64,000 nt of DNA from contig NZ_CP095550.1 in assembly GCF_023078335.1 (NCBI RefSeq), positions 4,756,001 to 4,820,000 on the forward strand, read 5' to 3'. Below, piece by piece: positions 56,910-64,000 of this stretch. The notes under the pieces were generated by a model. The model did not search any database. It saw only the letters and a program-made list of their open reading frames with translations, and was not told the origin of the DNA. Positions within the stretch are counted from its first letter, which is position 1, and every line of letters starts with the position of its first letter. The position numbers were made by a program, and so were the translations under genes. This DNA comes from Metabacillus endolithicus (GTDB lineage: Bacteria > Bacillota > Bacilli > Bacillales > Bacillaceae).

Positions 56910-57173
56910 ATGCCATATAATAAGGATAAGCAACAATCGTTCCAAGCCGCGCAACAGGGAGCGGAGGAAGCTTTTGATGTTTATGATAATCTTGTAAAAG
57001 ACGGTGCTGACTACGGACATCAATTGAAGCATTTAGCAGAAGAAGTAAACGAGGCTTATCAGCAAATAAATAATGCACTGGAAAATGCTTCGGAAACACA
57101 AAGAAATAGACTTGAACAATATCAGCGAGATCTTCAACAAATTGTTCAAGAAGTCAATCAAACAGAACAGTAA
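56910..57173 (+). CDS. Small helical hypothetical protein
   Basis: An 87-residue, Gln/Glu-rich, probably coiled-coil protein (MPYNKDKQQSFQAAQQGAEE start, RLEQYQRDLQQIVQEVNQTE end). It has AAGGA ten bases before the ATG and its own terminator. I do not recognise it; its size and position among spore genes suggest a spore protein (inference). It is inserted between sspP and sspO on the opposite strand. Confidence 0.75.
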   Translation: MPYNKDKQQSFQAAQQGAEEAFDVYDNLVKDGADYGHQLKHLAEEVNEAYQQINNALENASETQRNRLEQYQRDLQQIVQEVNQTEQ

Positions 57174-57202
57174 AAAACGACGGTGATTCCGTCGTTTTTT
57201 GT
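57174..57202. terminator. Terminator between the helical protein and sspO
   Basis: AAAACGACGG pairs with CCGTCGTTTT around a 5-nt loop; T-rich on the plus strand. It can serve the convergent sspO as well. Confidence 0.82.
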
Positions 57203-57219
57203 TGTCGTATAAACAAAAA

Positions 57220-57369
57220 TTATTGATTTTTCTTTCTCTTCTTATTGTTCTGTCTTTGTGCAGCAGTTAAAGGCTCATTTTGAAGTTCTTCATTGTATCC
57301 GGTGCCAACTCCTTGAGCGCTTGCATCATTCATACCCATTCTAACATGATTTGCTTTACGTTTAGCCAT
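57220..57369 (-). CDS. sspO: Small acid-soluble spore protein O
   Basis: A 49-residue minor spore protein. [20 protein letters not shown] and [18 protein letters not shown] are nearly identical to B. subtilis SspO (CotK). GAAGGAAG lies just before the ATG. It is divergent from citB, as in B. subtilis. Confidence 0.96.
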   Translation of the reverse strand: MAKRKANHVRMGMNDASAQGVGTGYNEELQNEPLTAAQRQNNKKRKKNQ

Positions 57370-57683
57370 TGCTTCCTTCACCTCCCGATAAAATTAGCTT
57401 GTCACATTTGATAAAATTGCATGCAAACTCAGTGACAGGTAAAAAAATAACAGAAAAAATATTTAAAAAATTTTAAAGTTACTATACTATTTCCTTCAAA
57501 ATTTGATATAGTAAAAAAGTAAAACTAGTACGCTTTCATAAGAATAACTTATACATATCAATAACATCATTGTTATTTACTTATGTTACTAGTTGTATTA
57601 AGATTAAATTGTGAAAATTATTAAAAATGGGGCAACATCCTTCGACAAGAGTCGATCCTTGATCTTACTAAGGGGGAGAATTA
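57370..57683 (+). promoter_or_regulatory. sspO-citB divergent region with a CcpC-like dyad
   Basis: ATAACA-N4-TGTTAT at 57561-57576 is a perfect dyad of the ATAA/TTAT form used by CcpC, the citrate-responsive repressor of citB in B. subtilis. A small hairpin (CTTCGACAAGAGTCGA, about 57641-57656) lies in the citB leader, and AAGGGGGAG is the ribosome site. No gene is visible. Confidence 0.55.
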
Positions 57684-60410
57684 ATGACTAATCAAGTAAC
57701 TACAAAAAATGATGTTTTCCAATCACGTAAAAATTTTACGGTAGATGGAAAGACCTACAACTACTATTCATTACAAGCATTAGAAGATGCTGGAATTGGT
57801 AACGTTTCACGTTTACCATATTCAGTAAAAGTTCTTTTAGAATCTGTACTACGTCAAGTAGATGGCAGAGTTATCACTAAAGAACATGTTGAAAACTTAG
57901 CGAAATGGGGAACAAACGAACTTAAAGATATCGATGTTCCATTCAAGCCATCTCGAGTTATCCTTCAAGACTTCACTGGTGTACCAGCAGTTGTTGACTT
58001 AGCTTCATTACGTAAAGCTATGGCTGATATGGGTGGAGATCCTGATAAGATTAATCCTGAGATTCCAGTAGACCTTGTTATTGACCACTCTGTACAGGTT
58101 GACCGCGCTGGAACTCCTGATGCGCTTCAATTCAATATGGATCTTGAATTCGAACGTAATGCAGAGCGTTATAAATTCTTAAGCTGGGCAAAAAAATCAT
58201 TTGATAACTATCGTGCTGTACCACCTGCAACTGGTATCGTACACCAAGTTAACTTAGAGTACTTAGCAAATGTTGTTCATGCTGTACAAAACGAAGATGG
58301 TGAATTTGAATCATTCCCAGATTCATTAGTTGGAACTGACTCTCATACAACAATGATCAATGGTATCGGGGTTCTTGGATGGGGTGTTGGTGGTATCGAA
58401 GCGGAAGCTGGTATGCTAGGACAACCATCATATTTCCCAGTGCCTGAAGTAATTGGTGTTAAACTAACTGGAGAACTTCCAAACGGTACAACTGCTACTG
58501 ACTTAGCGTTAAAAGTAACTCAGGTTTTACGTCAACAAGGTGTTGTTGGTAAATTCGTTGAGTTCTTTGGTCCTGGTGTAGCACAATTACCACTTGCAGA
58601 TCGTGCAACAATTGCAAACATGGCCCCTGAATACGGCGCTACTTGTGGTTTCTTCCCAGTTGATGAGGAAGCTCTAAACTACATGCGTTTAACTGGTCGT
58701 GATGAAGAGCAGATCAAAGTAGTAGGCGAATACTGTAAAGCGAATGGATTATTCTTTACACCTGAAAATGAAGATCCAATCTTCACTAAGGTTGTTGAAA
58801 TTGACCTTACTGAAATTGAAGCGAATCTTTCTGGTCCTAAGCGTCCACAAGATTTAATTCCACTTTCAGCGATGAAAGAAAAATTCCACGAGCATTTAGT
58901 AGCTCCAGCTGGAAACCAAGGATTCGGATTAGAAAAATCTGAACTTGACAAAGAAATCACTGTGAAATTCAAAAATGGTGATGAAACAAGCATGAAAACT
59001 GGTGCCATTGCAATTGCTGCAATCACTAGCTGTACAAATACATCAAACCCTTACGTTCTAGTAGCTGCTGGTCTTGTTGCGAAAAAAGCAACTGAATTAG
59101 GCTTAGAAGTACCTAAATATGTTAAAACATCTTTAGCTCCAGGATCTAAGGTTGTTACAGGATACTTAGAGAACTCAGGTCTTCTTCCACATCTTGAGCA
59201 ACTTGGTTTTAATACTGTTGGTTATGGTTGTACAACATGTATCGGTAACTCAGGTCCACTTGCAGATGAAATTGAAGAAGCTGTAGCTGCTAATGATTTA
59301 TTAGTAACATCTGTACTATCTGGAAACCGTAACTTTGAAGGTCGTATCCATCCGCTAGTAAAAGGAAACTACCTTGCATCACCACCATTAGTTGTGGCTT
59401 ATGCATTAGCAGGTACTGTTGATATTGATCTACAAAACGATTCACTAGGTAAAGACAAAGATGGTAAAGATGTATACTTTAACGACATCTGGCCAACAAC
59501 AAATGAAATTAATGAAGTTGTTAATAAGACTGTAACTCCTGAACTATTTAGAAAAGAATATGATCAAGTATTCGATGATAATGCTCGTTGGAATGCGATT
59601 GAAACAACTGACGAAGCTTTATATGTATGGGATGATTCATCAACATACATCCAAAATCCTCCATTCTTTGAAGGTTTAGAAGCTGAGGCTGGAAAAGTAG
59701 AAACGTTAAAAGGTTTACGTGTTGTTGCTAAATTTGGTGACTCTGTAACAACGGATCACATTTCTCCTGCTGGTTCTATCGGTAAAGATACGCCTGCTGG
59801 TCGTTACCTACAAGAGAATGGTGTAACACCTAGAGAGTTTAACTCTTACGGTTCACGTCGTGGTAACCATGAAGTTATGATGAGAGGTACATTTGCAAAC
59901 ATCCGTATCAAAAACCAAATCGCTCCTGGTACTGAAGGTGGATATACTACTTACTGGCCGACTGGCGAAGTTAAATCAATCTATGATGCATGCATGGATT
60001 ACAAACAAGATGGTACAGGACTTGTTGTTTTAGCTGGTAATGATTACGGTATGGGAAGCTCACGTGACTGGGCCGCAAAAGGTACAAACCTACTTGGAAT
60101 TAAAACAGTTATTGCTCAAAGCTTCGAGCGTATTCACCGTAGTAACCTAGTGTTAATGGGTGTTCTTCCTCTTCAATTCAAAGAAGGAGAAAGTGCTGAT
60201 TCATTAGGTTTAACTGGTAAAGAAACAATTGAAGTTGAGATTGACGAAAATGTTAGACCACGTGATTTCGTCAAAGTTACAGCGACTGATGAAGCTGGTA
60301 ACAAGAAAGAATTTGAAGTATTAGTTCGTTTTGATAGTGAAGTTGAAATTGACTACTATCGTCATGGCGGAATTCTTCAAATGGTATTACGTGATAAGTT
60401 GAAAGGCTAA
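57684..60410 (+). CDS. citB: Aconitate hydratase
   Basis: Aconitase isomerises citrate to isocitrate in the TCA cycle and, when its cluster is lost, binds RNA as a regulator. The 908-residue AcnA-type protein has the [4Fe-4S] cysteines in SCTNTSNP and [10 protein letters not shown]. It also has the substrate-binding [10 protein letters not shown] and [17 protein letters not shown] segments. The start ATG at 57684 follows AAGGGGGAG. It lies in its B. subtilis position between sspO and yneN and is likely under CcpC/CcpA control. Confidence 0.97.
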   Translation: MTNQVTTKNDVFQSRKNFTVDGKTYNYYSLQALEDAGIGNVSRLPYSVKVLLESVLRQVDGRVITKEHVENLAKWGTNELKDIDVPFKPSRVILQDFTGVPAVVDLASLRKAMADMGGDPDKINPEIPVDLVIDHSVQVDRAGTPDALQFNMDLEFERNAERYKFLSWAKKSFDNYRAVPPATGIVHQVNLEYLANVVHAVQNEDGEFESFPDSLVGTDSHTTMINGIGVLGWGVGGIEAEAGMLGQPSYFPVPEVIGVKLTGELPNGTTATDLALKVTQVLRQQGVVGKFVEFFGPGVAQLPLADRATIANMAPEYGATCGFFPVDEEALNYMRLTGRDEEQIKVVGEYCKANGLFFTPENEDPIFTKVVEIDLTEIEANLSGPKRPQDLIPLSAMKEKFHEHLVAPAGNQGFGLEKSELDKEITVKFKNGDETSMKTGAIAIAAITSCTNTSNPYVLVAAGLVAKKATELGLEVPKYVKTSLAPGSKVVTGYLENSGLLPHLEQLGFNTVGYGCTTCIGNSGPLADEIEEAVAANDLLVTSVLSGNRNFEGRIHPLVKGNYLASPPLVVAYALAGTVDIDLQNDSLGKDKDGKDVYFNDIWPTTNEINEVVNKTVTPELFRKEYDQVFDDNARWNAIETTDEALYVWDDSSTYIQNPPFFEGLEAEAGKVETLKGLRVVAKFGDSVTTDHISPAGSIGKDTPAGRYLQENGVTPREFNSYGSRRGNHEVMMRGTFANIRIKNQIAPGTEGGYTTYWPTGEVKSIYDACMDYKQDGTGLVVLAGNDYGMGSSRDWAAKGTNLLGIKTVIAQSFERIHRSNLVLMGVLPLQFKEGESADSLGLTGKETIEVEIDENVRPRDFVKVTATDEAGNKKEFEVLVRFDSEVEIDYYRHGGILQMVLRDKLKG

Positions 60411-60426
60411 TTATCATTAGTAAATG

Positions 60427-60456
60427 TAAAGGGAACGGTTATCCGTTCCCTTTTTG
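60427..60456 (+). terminator. citB terminator
   Basis: AAAGGGAACGG pairs with CCGTTCCCTTT around a 4-nt loop, then T-rich sequence. Confidence 0.88.
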
Positions 60457-60609
60457 TATGTGCTGCCAAAACGTTGCTTAGACTATAAGTCCAACGTTAT
60501 TCACCGTTATCTTTGTCTAAAATCTGAAACTTGTAGATTATACATTGTCCTATAAGATAATCCATGCTTAAATTAAGAAGGGATATAGTCATTAAGGAGA
60601 TCTTTATTC

Positions 60610-61020
60610 ATGTATGATGCTTTACAACTGGGTCCATTTACAATTCAACTTTTTTGGATTATCTCATTTTTTTCTTTTCTAGCTACTTACTTTATATTAG
60701 ATGGGTTATTAAAGGAATCAACAATAAAGAAATTTATGAAGCAACATTTTTGGACTGTAGTATTTATCATATTTATTACATATAAAATTAGTGTTGTCCT
60801 GTTTCACCCTCAACTTTTGTTAACAAATCGGTGGCTGTTCCTTACTGGAGGAAATAATGGGATATATTTAGGTTTATGTCTATCACTAATATTTTTAGTA
60901 TGGAATATGGTTAGAGAAAGAATAGTAATCAAACACTTTGTATTTGGACTTATTATTCTGATAACGGTCTTTGTGGGGACCTTTTCACTTGTGAAATTTA
61001 TTGTATTGTCTGTCATGTAG
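60610..61020 (+). CDS. Polytopic membrane protein upstream of yneN
   Basis: A 136-residue protein with four predicted membrane helices. GPFTIQLFWIISFFSFLATY at the start recalls the first helix of prolipoprotein diacylglyceryl transferases, but the Lgt catalytic region is absent. Its stop is 14 nt before the yneN start, so the two are co-transcribed. It might act as a membrane partner for the thiol-disulfide oxidoreductase (inference). AAGGAG precedes the ATG at 60610. Confidence 0.72.
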   Translation: MYDALQLGPFTIQLFWIISFFSFLATYFILDGLLKESTIKKFMKQHFWTVVFIIFITYKISVVLFHPQLLLTNRWLFLTGGNNGIYLGLCLSLIFLVWNMVRERIVIKHFVFGLIILITVFVGTFSLVKFIVLSVM

Positions 61021-61034
61021 GAGGTTTTATCATC

Positions 61035-61544
61035 TTGAAAAAGATATTAGCAGTATCCATTTTGGTTTTTCTTATCGGTTATGCCATATATTTTGCAATT
61101 AATCCTAATACGGCTAAAGAAGGTGTAACCGAAGGTAGTGCGGCACCTAACTTTGAATTATCTACCCTTAACGGTGAATCAATGAGCTTAGAGAGTTTAA
61201 AGGGAAAGAAAGTTATCCTTAATTTCTGGGCAACCTGGTGTCCTCCTTGTCGTTCAGAAATGCCTGACATGCAAAAAATACAGGATGAACACGATGGGGA
61301 CGTCGTTGTCGTCGCAGTAAACTTAACTAGCTCAGAAAGCAGTGTCAAGACAGTCGAAGACTTTGTAAATGAACTAGAACTAACTTTTCCAGTATTACTA
61401 GATGAAAAAGGAAAAATTAATAATCAATTTGAAGTTTTATCTTATCCAACATCTTATTTTCTAGATGAAGAAGGCGTGATTAGAACAAAATTTGTTGGAG
61501 CAATGACGTACGACCAGATGAATGATTTATTAGATGATTTATAA
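61035..61544 (+). CDS. yneN: Thiol-disulfide oxidoreductase YneN (ResA/TlpA family)
   Basis: A 169-residue thioredoxin-fold protein anchored by an N-terminal membrane segment (residues 3-23). The active site is WCPPC (near residue 71) and the cis-Pro is in SYPTSYF. It acts outside the membrane, reducing or oxidising cysteine pairs; CcdA (11813) can supply electrons to relatives. The TTG at 61035 has AGGAGG ten bases upstream. The strong terminator after it closes the two-gene unit. Confidence 0.92.
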   Translation: MKKILAVSILVFLIGYAIYFAINPNTAKEGVTEGSAAPNFELSTLNGESMSLESLKGKKVILNFWATWCPPCRSEMPDMQKIQDEHDGDVVVVAVNLTSSESSVKTVEDFVNELELTFPVLLDEKGKINNQFEVLSYPTSYFLDEEGVIRTKFVGAMTYDQMNDLLDDL

Positions 61545-61575
61545 ACCGAGAATAGATCTCGGTTTTTTATTTTTC
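61544..61575 (+). terminator. yneN terminator
   Basis: AAACCGAGA pairs with TCTCGGTTT around a 5-nt loop, then T-rich sequence. Confidence 0.88.
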
Positions 61576-61581
61576 CTAAAT

Positions 61582-61600
61582 TATTAAAATTATCATTATC
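61582..61600 (+). promoter_or_regulatory. Fur box upstream of the FbpB-like gene
   Basis: On the minus strand the 19 bases read GATAATGATAAT plus TTTAATA, matching 15 of 19 positions of the Fur consensus. It lies about 90 bp before the small Fur-type gene, fitting iron repression. Confidence 0.65.
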
Positions 61601-61690
61601 ATCGCACTTTCAAATATTTTCTAAATATTGTGTTAAAAAATCAGAAAATTGGGTAACCTTTTTATATACAATACGGAGGTGATTGGCAGC

Positions 61691-61822
61691 ATGAGGAAAA
61701 GTAAAAAGAAATCGTTTGAGGAATTAGTAAAAGAAAATAAACAGCAATTGTTAAAAGATCGTGAAGCGCTTGAATTATTAGAAGAACGCTGGGAGCAGAG
61801 GATGTTAAAGAAACTTGATTAA
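61691..61822 (+). CDS. FbpB-family small protein
   Basis: The 43-residue protein MRKSKKKSFEELVKENKQQL... DREALELLEERWEQRM has the FbpB core (SFEELVKENKxxLLxDxEAL). In B. subtilis FbpB is a small Fur-regulated helper of the iron-sparing sRNA FsrA. GGAGG lies twelve bases before the ATG. A Fur box is present upstream, so it should be made during iron limitation. Confidence 0.8.
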   Translation: MRKSKKKSFEELVKENKQQLLKDREALELLEERWEQRMLKKLD

Positions 61823-61926
61823 GTTATGTACAAAAAAAAGTGTTTTTTTCGTTCACTTTTAACAAGCTTTTCTAGTCATTAATTGTCTCGACAAAGGGTA
61901 ATCTACTCTTTGAGGAGGCGATAATA

Positions 61927-62064
61927 ATGGGAAAAAATCAACAAGCACATCTTAATCCTTCACATATTGGAATGAAGTCTAGAGGATTTGGTAACAACAA
62001 AGGAAAACAAATGCAAGATAAATCCGGAGAACATGCCCAAGTTATCCAAACGAAGGGTGAATAA
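61927..62064 (+). CDS. sspN: Small acid-soluble spore protein N
   Basis: A 45-residue minor forespore protein. The motif HLNPSHIGMKSRGF, the NKGKQMQDKSGE middle and the QTKGE end match SspN. GAGGAGG lies eight bases before the ATG. The next gene, tlp, is 97 nt downstream; in B. subtilis the two form one forespore operon. Confidence 0.93.
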   Translation: MGKNQQAHLNPSHIGMKSRGFGNNKGKQMQDKSGEHAQVIQTKGE

Positions 62065-62161
62065 GAACAAAAACGTGTTTAAAAACTCCTTCAATAAAGC
62101 AGACTAACATTGTTTCTTTGCTTCAAGCATTGAATAACAACGATGAAAGGAAGGATACACG

Positions 62162-62407
62162 ATGACAAAACATAACAAACCTAATCCAGATGACCGTTCT
62201 GATAACGTAGAGAAATTACAGAGCATGGTGCAAAACACGATTGAAAATATTGAGGAAGCACAGGATTCCATGCAATTTGCAAATCAAGAGGAACGTGAAC
62301 GCATTGAAGCTAAGAATCATCGTCGTGAAGAGAGCATTAATGCAATGCGTAATGAAATTAAAGATGAAGCACAAGCACGTGAAAATGGATATCGCTACGA
62401 TCAATAA
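62162..62407 (+). CDS. tlp: Small acid-soluble spore protein Tlp
   Basis: An 81-residue, highly charged, helical spore protein (named thioredoxin-like but without redox cysteines). The typical NPDDRSDNVEKLQSMVQNTI start and the RREESINAMRNEIKDEAQAR end are intact. GAAAGGAAGG precedes the ATG. It follows sspN as in B. subtilis and ends at a terminator. Confidence 0.95.
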   Translation: MTKHNKPNPDDRSDNVEKLQSMVQNTIENIEEAQDSMQFANQEERERIEAKNHRREESINAMRNEIKDEAQARENGYRYDQ

Positions 62408-62442
62408 ATAAATCAGGCTTTATGCCTGGTTTATTTTTTACG
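62408..62442 (+). terminator. tlp terminator
   Basis: ATCAGGC pairs with GCCTGGTTT-type arm around a 5-nt loop, with T6 after it. Confidence 0.8.
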
Positions 62443-62554
62443 TCTTTTTCTGTGTTTTGATAGTCTTTATTAGACATACATTGTTGTTAAAGATATGATA
62501 ATAATGTAAAACACTAATAAAATGGGCAGTGGCATAGCAAGGAGAGCGGATTAG

Positions 62555-62971
62555 ATGCATGTAACAAAAGCGGAAATAGAAGTTAGATATGCAGAAACAG
62601 ATCAAATGGGTGTAGTTTACCATGCAAATTATCTTATTTGGATGGAAGTGGGGAGAACAAAGTTAATTCAGGATTTAGGGTTTTCATATGCAGGTATGGA
62701 AGATCAAGGAATCATTTCACCAGTCATTGATCTAGACATTTCTTATAAAAAACCATTAAGATATGGTGAAACAGCTACTATACATACATGGATTGAAGAA
62801 TATAATGGCATAAAAAGTGTATATGGATACGAAATATATACTCCATCAGGAGAGCTGGCAGTTCAAGCAAAATCAAGCCATGTGTGTGTACAGAAGGACA
62901 CCTTTAGACCAGTAAAGTTTCGTAAATTATTCCCAGAATGGCATGAAGCATACGAAAAGGCGAAAAGATAA
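62555..62971 (+). CDS. yneP: Acyl-CoA thioesterase YneP
   Basis: A 138-residue hot-dog fold thioesterase of the YbgC/4HBT type. The signature RYAETDQMGVVYHANYLIWM contains the catalytic Asp. AAGGAGAG lies ten bases before the ATG. Its stop overlaps the yneQ start (TAATG), so both are coupled. Substrate not known. Confidence 0.93.
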   Translation: MHVTKAEIEVRYAETDQMGVVYHANYLIWMEVGRTKLIQDLGFSYAGMEDQGIISPVIDLDISYKKPLRYGETATIHTWIEEYNGIKSVYGYEIYTPSGELAVQAKSSHVCVQKDTFRPVKFRKLFPEWHEAYEKAKR

Positions 62972-63273
62972 TGGCTTTTGGTATTTCCCGTTCTGAATTA
63001 ACGAGATGGAAAGAAGAGGTTGAAAAAGGGGAAATCTCATTTTTAACACATTTCTGGCTTGATGAACGATTTCCTACCATACATTGCGTAACCAAAGTTG
63101 GATGTTCCGACATTAACAAGCTGAAAAATTGGGGAGCTTCTTTTGGATTAAAAACGGAATGGATTCACTTTTATAAAGAATATCCTCATTTTGATATTAT
63201 GGGGGAAACCCAATTAAGAATTTTAAAACATTATGGACTAAACGATCATATAGTGCGTTTTAAATTATCGTAA
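62971..63273 (+). CDS. yneQ: Conserved hypothetical protein YneQ
   Basis: A 100-residue protein (MAFGISRSELTRWKEEVEKG start, FYKEYPHFDIMGETQLRILK end) conserved at this place in bacilli. No function is known. It starts one base inside the yneP stop and ends at a strong bidirectional terminator, so the two form a closed operon. Confidence 0.92.
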   Translation: MAFGISRSELTRWKEEVEKGEISFLTHFWLDERFPTIHCVTKVGCSDINKLKNWGASFGLKTEWIHFYKEYPHFDIMGETQLRILKHYGLNDHIVRFKLS

Positions 63274-63306
63274 AACAAAGGGTCAAAGTATTTTTGACCC
63301 TTTGTC
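63274..63306. terminator. Bidirectional terminator between yneQ and yneR
   Basis: ACAAAGGGTCAAA pairs with TTTGACCCTTTGT around a 5-nt loop and lies between the convergent genes. Confidence 0.9.
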
Positions 63307-63312
63307 ATTTTT

Positions 63313-63600
63313 TTAGCTATAGTGAAAAACAGGTTCTTCAGCCTTTTCATCTAAAACAACATCTAAATCATGATCATCAAAATACCATAAATCTCTATTT
63401 TCAACATAAAACGTTATACCTTGACTCTCAACGCTTGAACCAATTTCTTCAGGGTCTTGTTTGACGACTCCTAGTGAGAAGCCTTTCTGAACATTGCTAC
63501 ACCCACCATATCGCACAAAAAAGTGAACTTTATCACCTTTTTGAAGTTGCAATTCATTTATATACCAGCTTACGGCTTTATCTTCTATTGTAATCTTCAT
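63313..63600 (-). CDS. yneR: HesB/IscA-like protein YneR
   Basis: A 95-residue HesB-family protein (the iron-sulfur scaffold fold). It has only the GGCSN cysteine and lacks the usual C-terminal CxC, so iron-sulfur binding is doubtful, as in the YneR subgroup. I prefer the ATG at 63600 (AAGGAG eight bases upstream) over the adjacent ATG at 63603. It is conserved next to yneQ and plsY. Confidence 0.92.
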   Translation of the reverse strand: MKITIEDKAVSWYINELQLQKGDKVHFFVRYGGCSNVQKGFSLGVVKQDPEEIGSSVESQGITFYVENRDLWYFDDHDLDVVLDEKAEEPVFHYS

Positions 63601-63718
63601 CATCTACACTCCTTTTTCACCTACAAAATGCACTTATTATTATAAACTAGAAAAGATAATAGAGCTAATAATCGTGTTTAAGTTTACAAATAATTATGAG
63701 TAAGGACGATTAAGTAAG

Positions 63719-63747
63719 AAAGACCAATCTAATAGTAGGATTGGTCT
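63719..63747. terminator. plsY terminator
   Basis: AAGACCAATCCT-type stem with its complement follows the plsY stop on the minus strand. Confidence 0.8.
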
Positions 63748-63759
63748 TTACGCTTACTT

Positions 63760-64000
63760 TCAAAGCCATTTTACTTTTGGCTCAGTCTTGTTTAAAATTC
63801 TTTTAATATTCGCACGGTGACGATATACGACAAAGATCGTTAAAAGTGTAATAACGATAATAAGTGGAATATCCTTCGTAAAAATACTGTATACGATTCC
63901 GTATACACCTGCAAGCATAGAGGAAAGCGACACATACTTAGAAATGTATAATACAATAAAGAAGAATGCTAGCATTGTGATGAACATAAGTGGTACATAG
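63760..64000 (-). CDS. plsY: Acyl-phosphate:glycerol-3-phosphate acyltransferase PlsY (partial)
   Basis: Only the C-terminal 79 codons are in the window; the frame is open past 64000. It contains membrane helices, the PlsY segment [17 protein letters not shown] and the end [20 protein letters not shown]. PlsY starts phospholipid synthesis by acylating glycerol-3-phosphate. It follows yneR as in B. subtilis (yneS), and parE would be expected beyond. Confidence 0.93.
   Translation of the reverse strand, partial: YVPLMFITMLAFFFIVLYISKYVSLSSMLAGVYGIVYSIFTKDIPLIIVITLLTIFVVYRHRANIKRILNKTEPKVKWL

Noticed and set aside
58679-59026. Minus-strand reading frame inside citB
   Set aside because: It has no ribosome site or family match and mirrors the codon pattern of aconitase.

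Overview
The window is chromosome of a low-GC, endospore-forming Bacillaceae (Bacillus sensu lato; genus not resolvable from the sequence alone). Both ends follow the Bacillus subtilis ynbA-to-yneS gene order: hflX-ynbB-glnR-glnA, lexA/yneA-yneB-ynzC, sirA-yneF, a Spo0E-like gene, ccdA-yneI-yneJ-yneK (1-14.2 kb), then cotM, sspP, sspO, citB, yneN, sspN, tlp, yneP-yneQ, yneR and plsY (56-64 kb). Spore proteins (SspO, SspP, SspN, Tlp, CotM, a CotF-like coat protein), SirA and a Spo0E-type phosphatase fix the lineage. I saw no tRNA, rRNA, CRISPR array, intact IS element or prophage.

Against that backbone, about 41 kb (14.3-56.0 kb) lies between yneK and cotM, which are neighbours in B. subtilis. 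It holds a sugar module (two TIM-barrel isomerase-like proteins, a Gfo/Idh/MocA dehydrogenase and an AraC regulator, 15.7-19.6 kb). Next is a likely specialised-metabolite locus (20.3-30.1 kb): SgrR-type regulator, MFS exporter, then a tightly overlapping series of KAS III synthase, ATP-grasp ligase, OleD-like NAD-dependent reductase, metallo-beta-lactamase hydrolase, F390-synthetase-like adenylating enzyme and GNAT-like transferase. After it come a membrane-anchored GH18 protein, a chemoreceptor, a CcpA-site acyl-CoA synthetase, a DEAD-box helicase, a Ktr-type K+ transporter, an iron alcohol dehydrogenase, thioesterases, an NAD salvage operon (pncA-pncB-nadE), a catechol-dioxygenase-like VOC protein with a strong palindromic operator, a second glutamine synthetase and a two-PAS histidine kinase. 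tkt, which follows ynzC in B. subtilis, is absent here. A smaller insertion between yneF and the csp gene carries an integrase remnant and a secreted protein.

The commonest oddity is technical. About 18 genes, including conserved ones such as yneB and yneK, are broken by one-base length changes, nearly all in short homopolymers. Each is repaired by adding or removing one base, which restores an overlapping family-typical protein. One such change makes the KAS III and ATP-grasp genes look like a 706-residue fusion; restoring one G gives KAS III its usual ending and stop codon. I treat most breaks as probable consensus errors, give the combined span of each gene, and mark the disruption.
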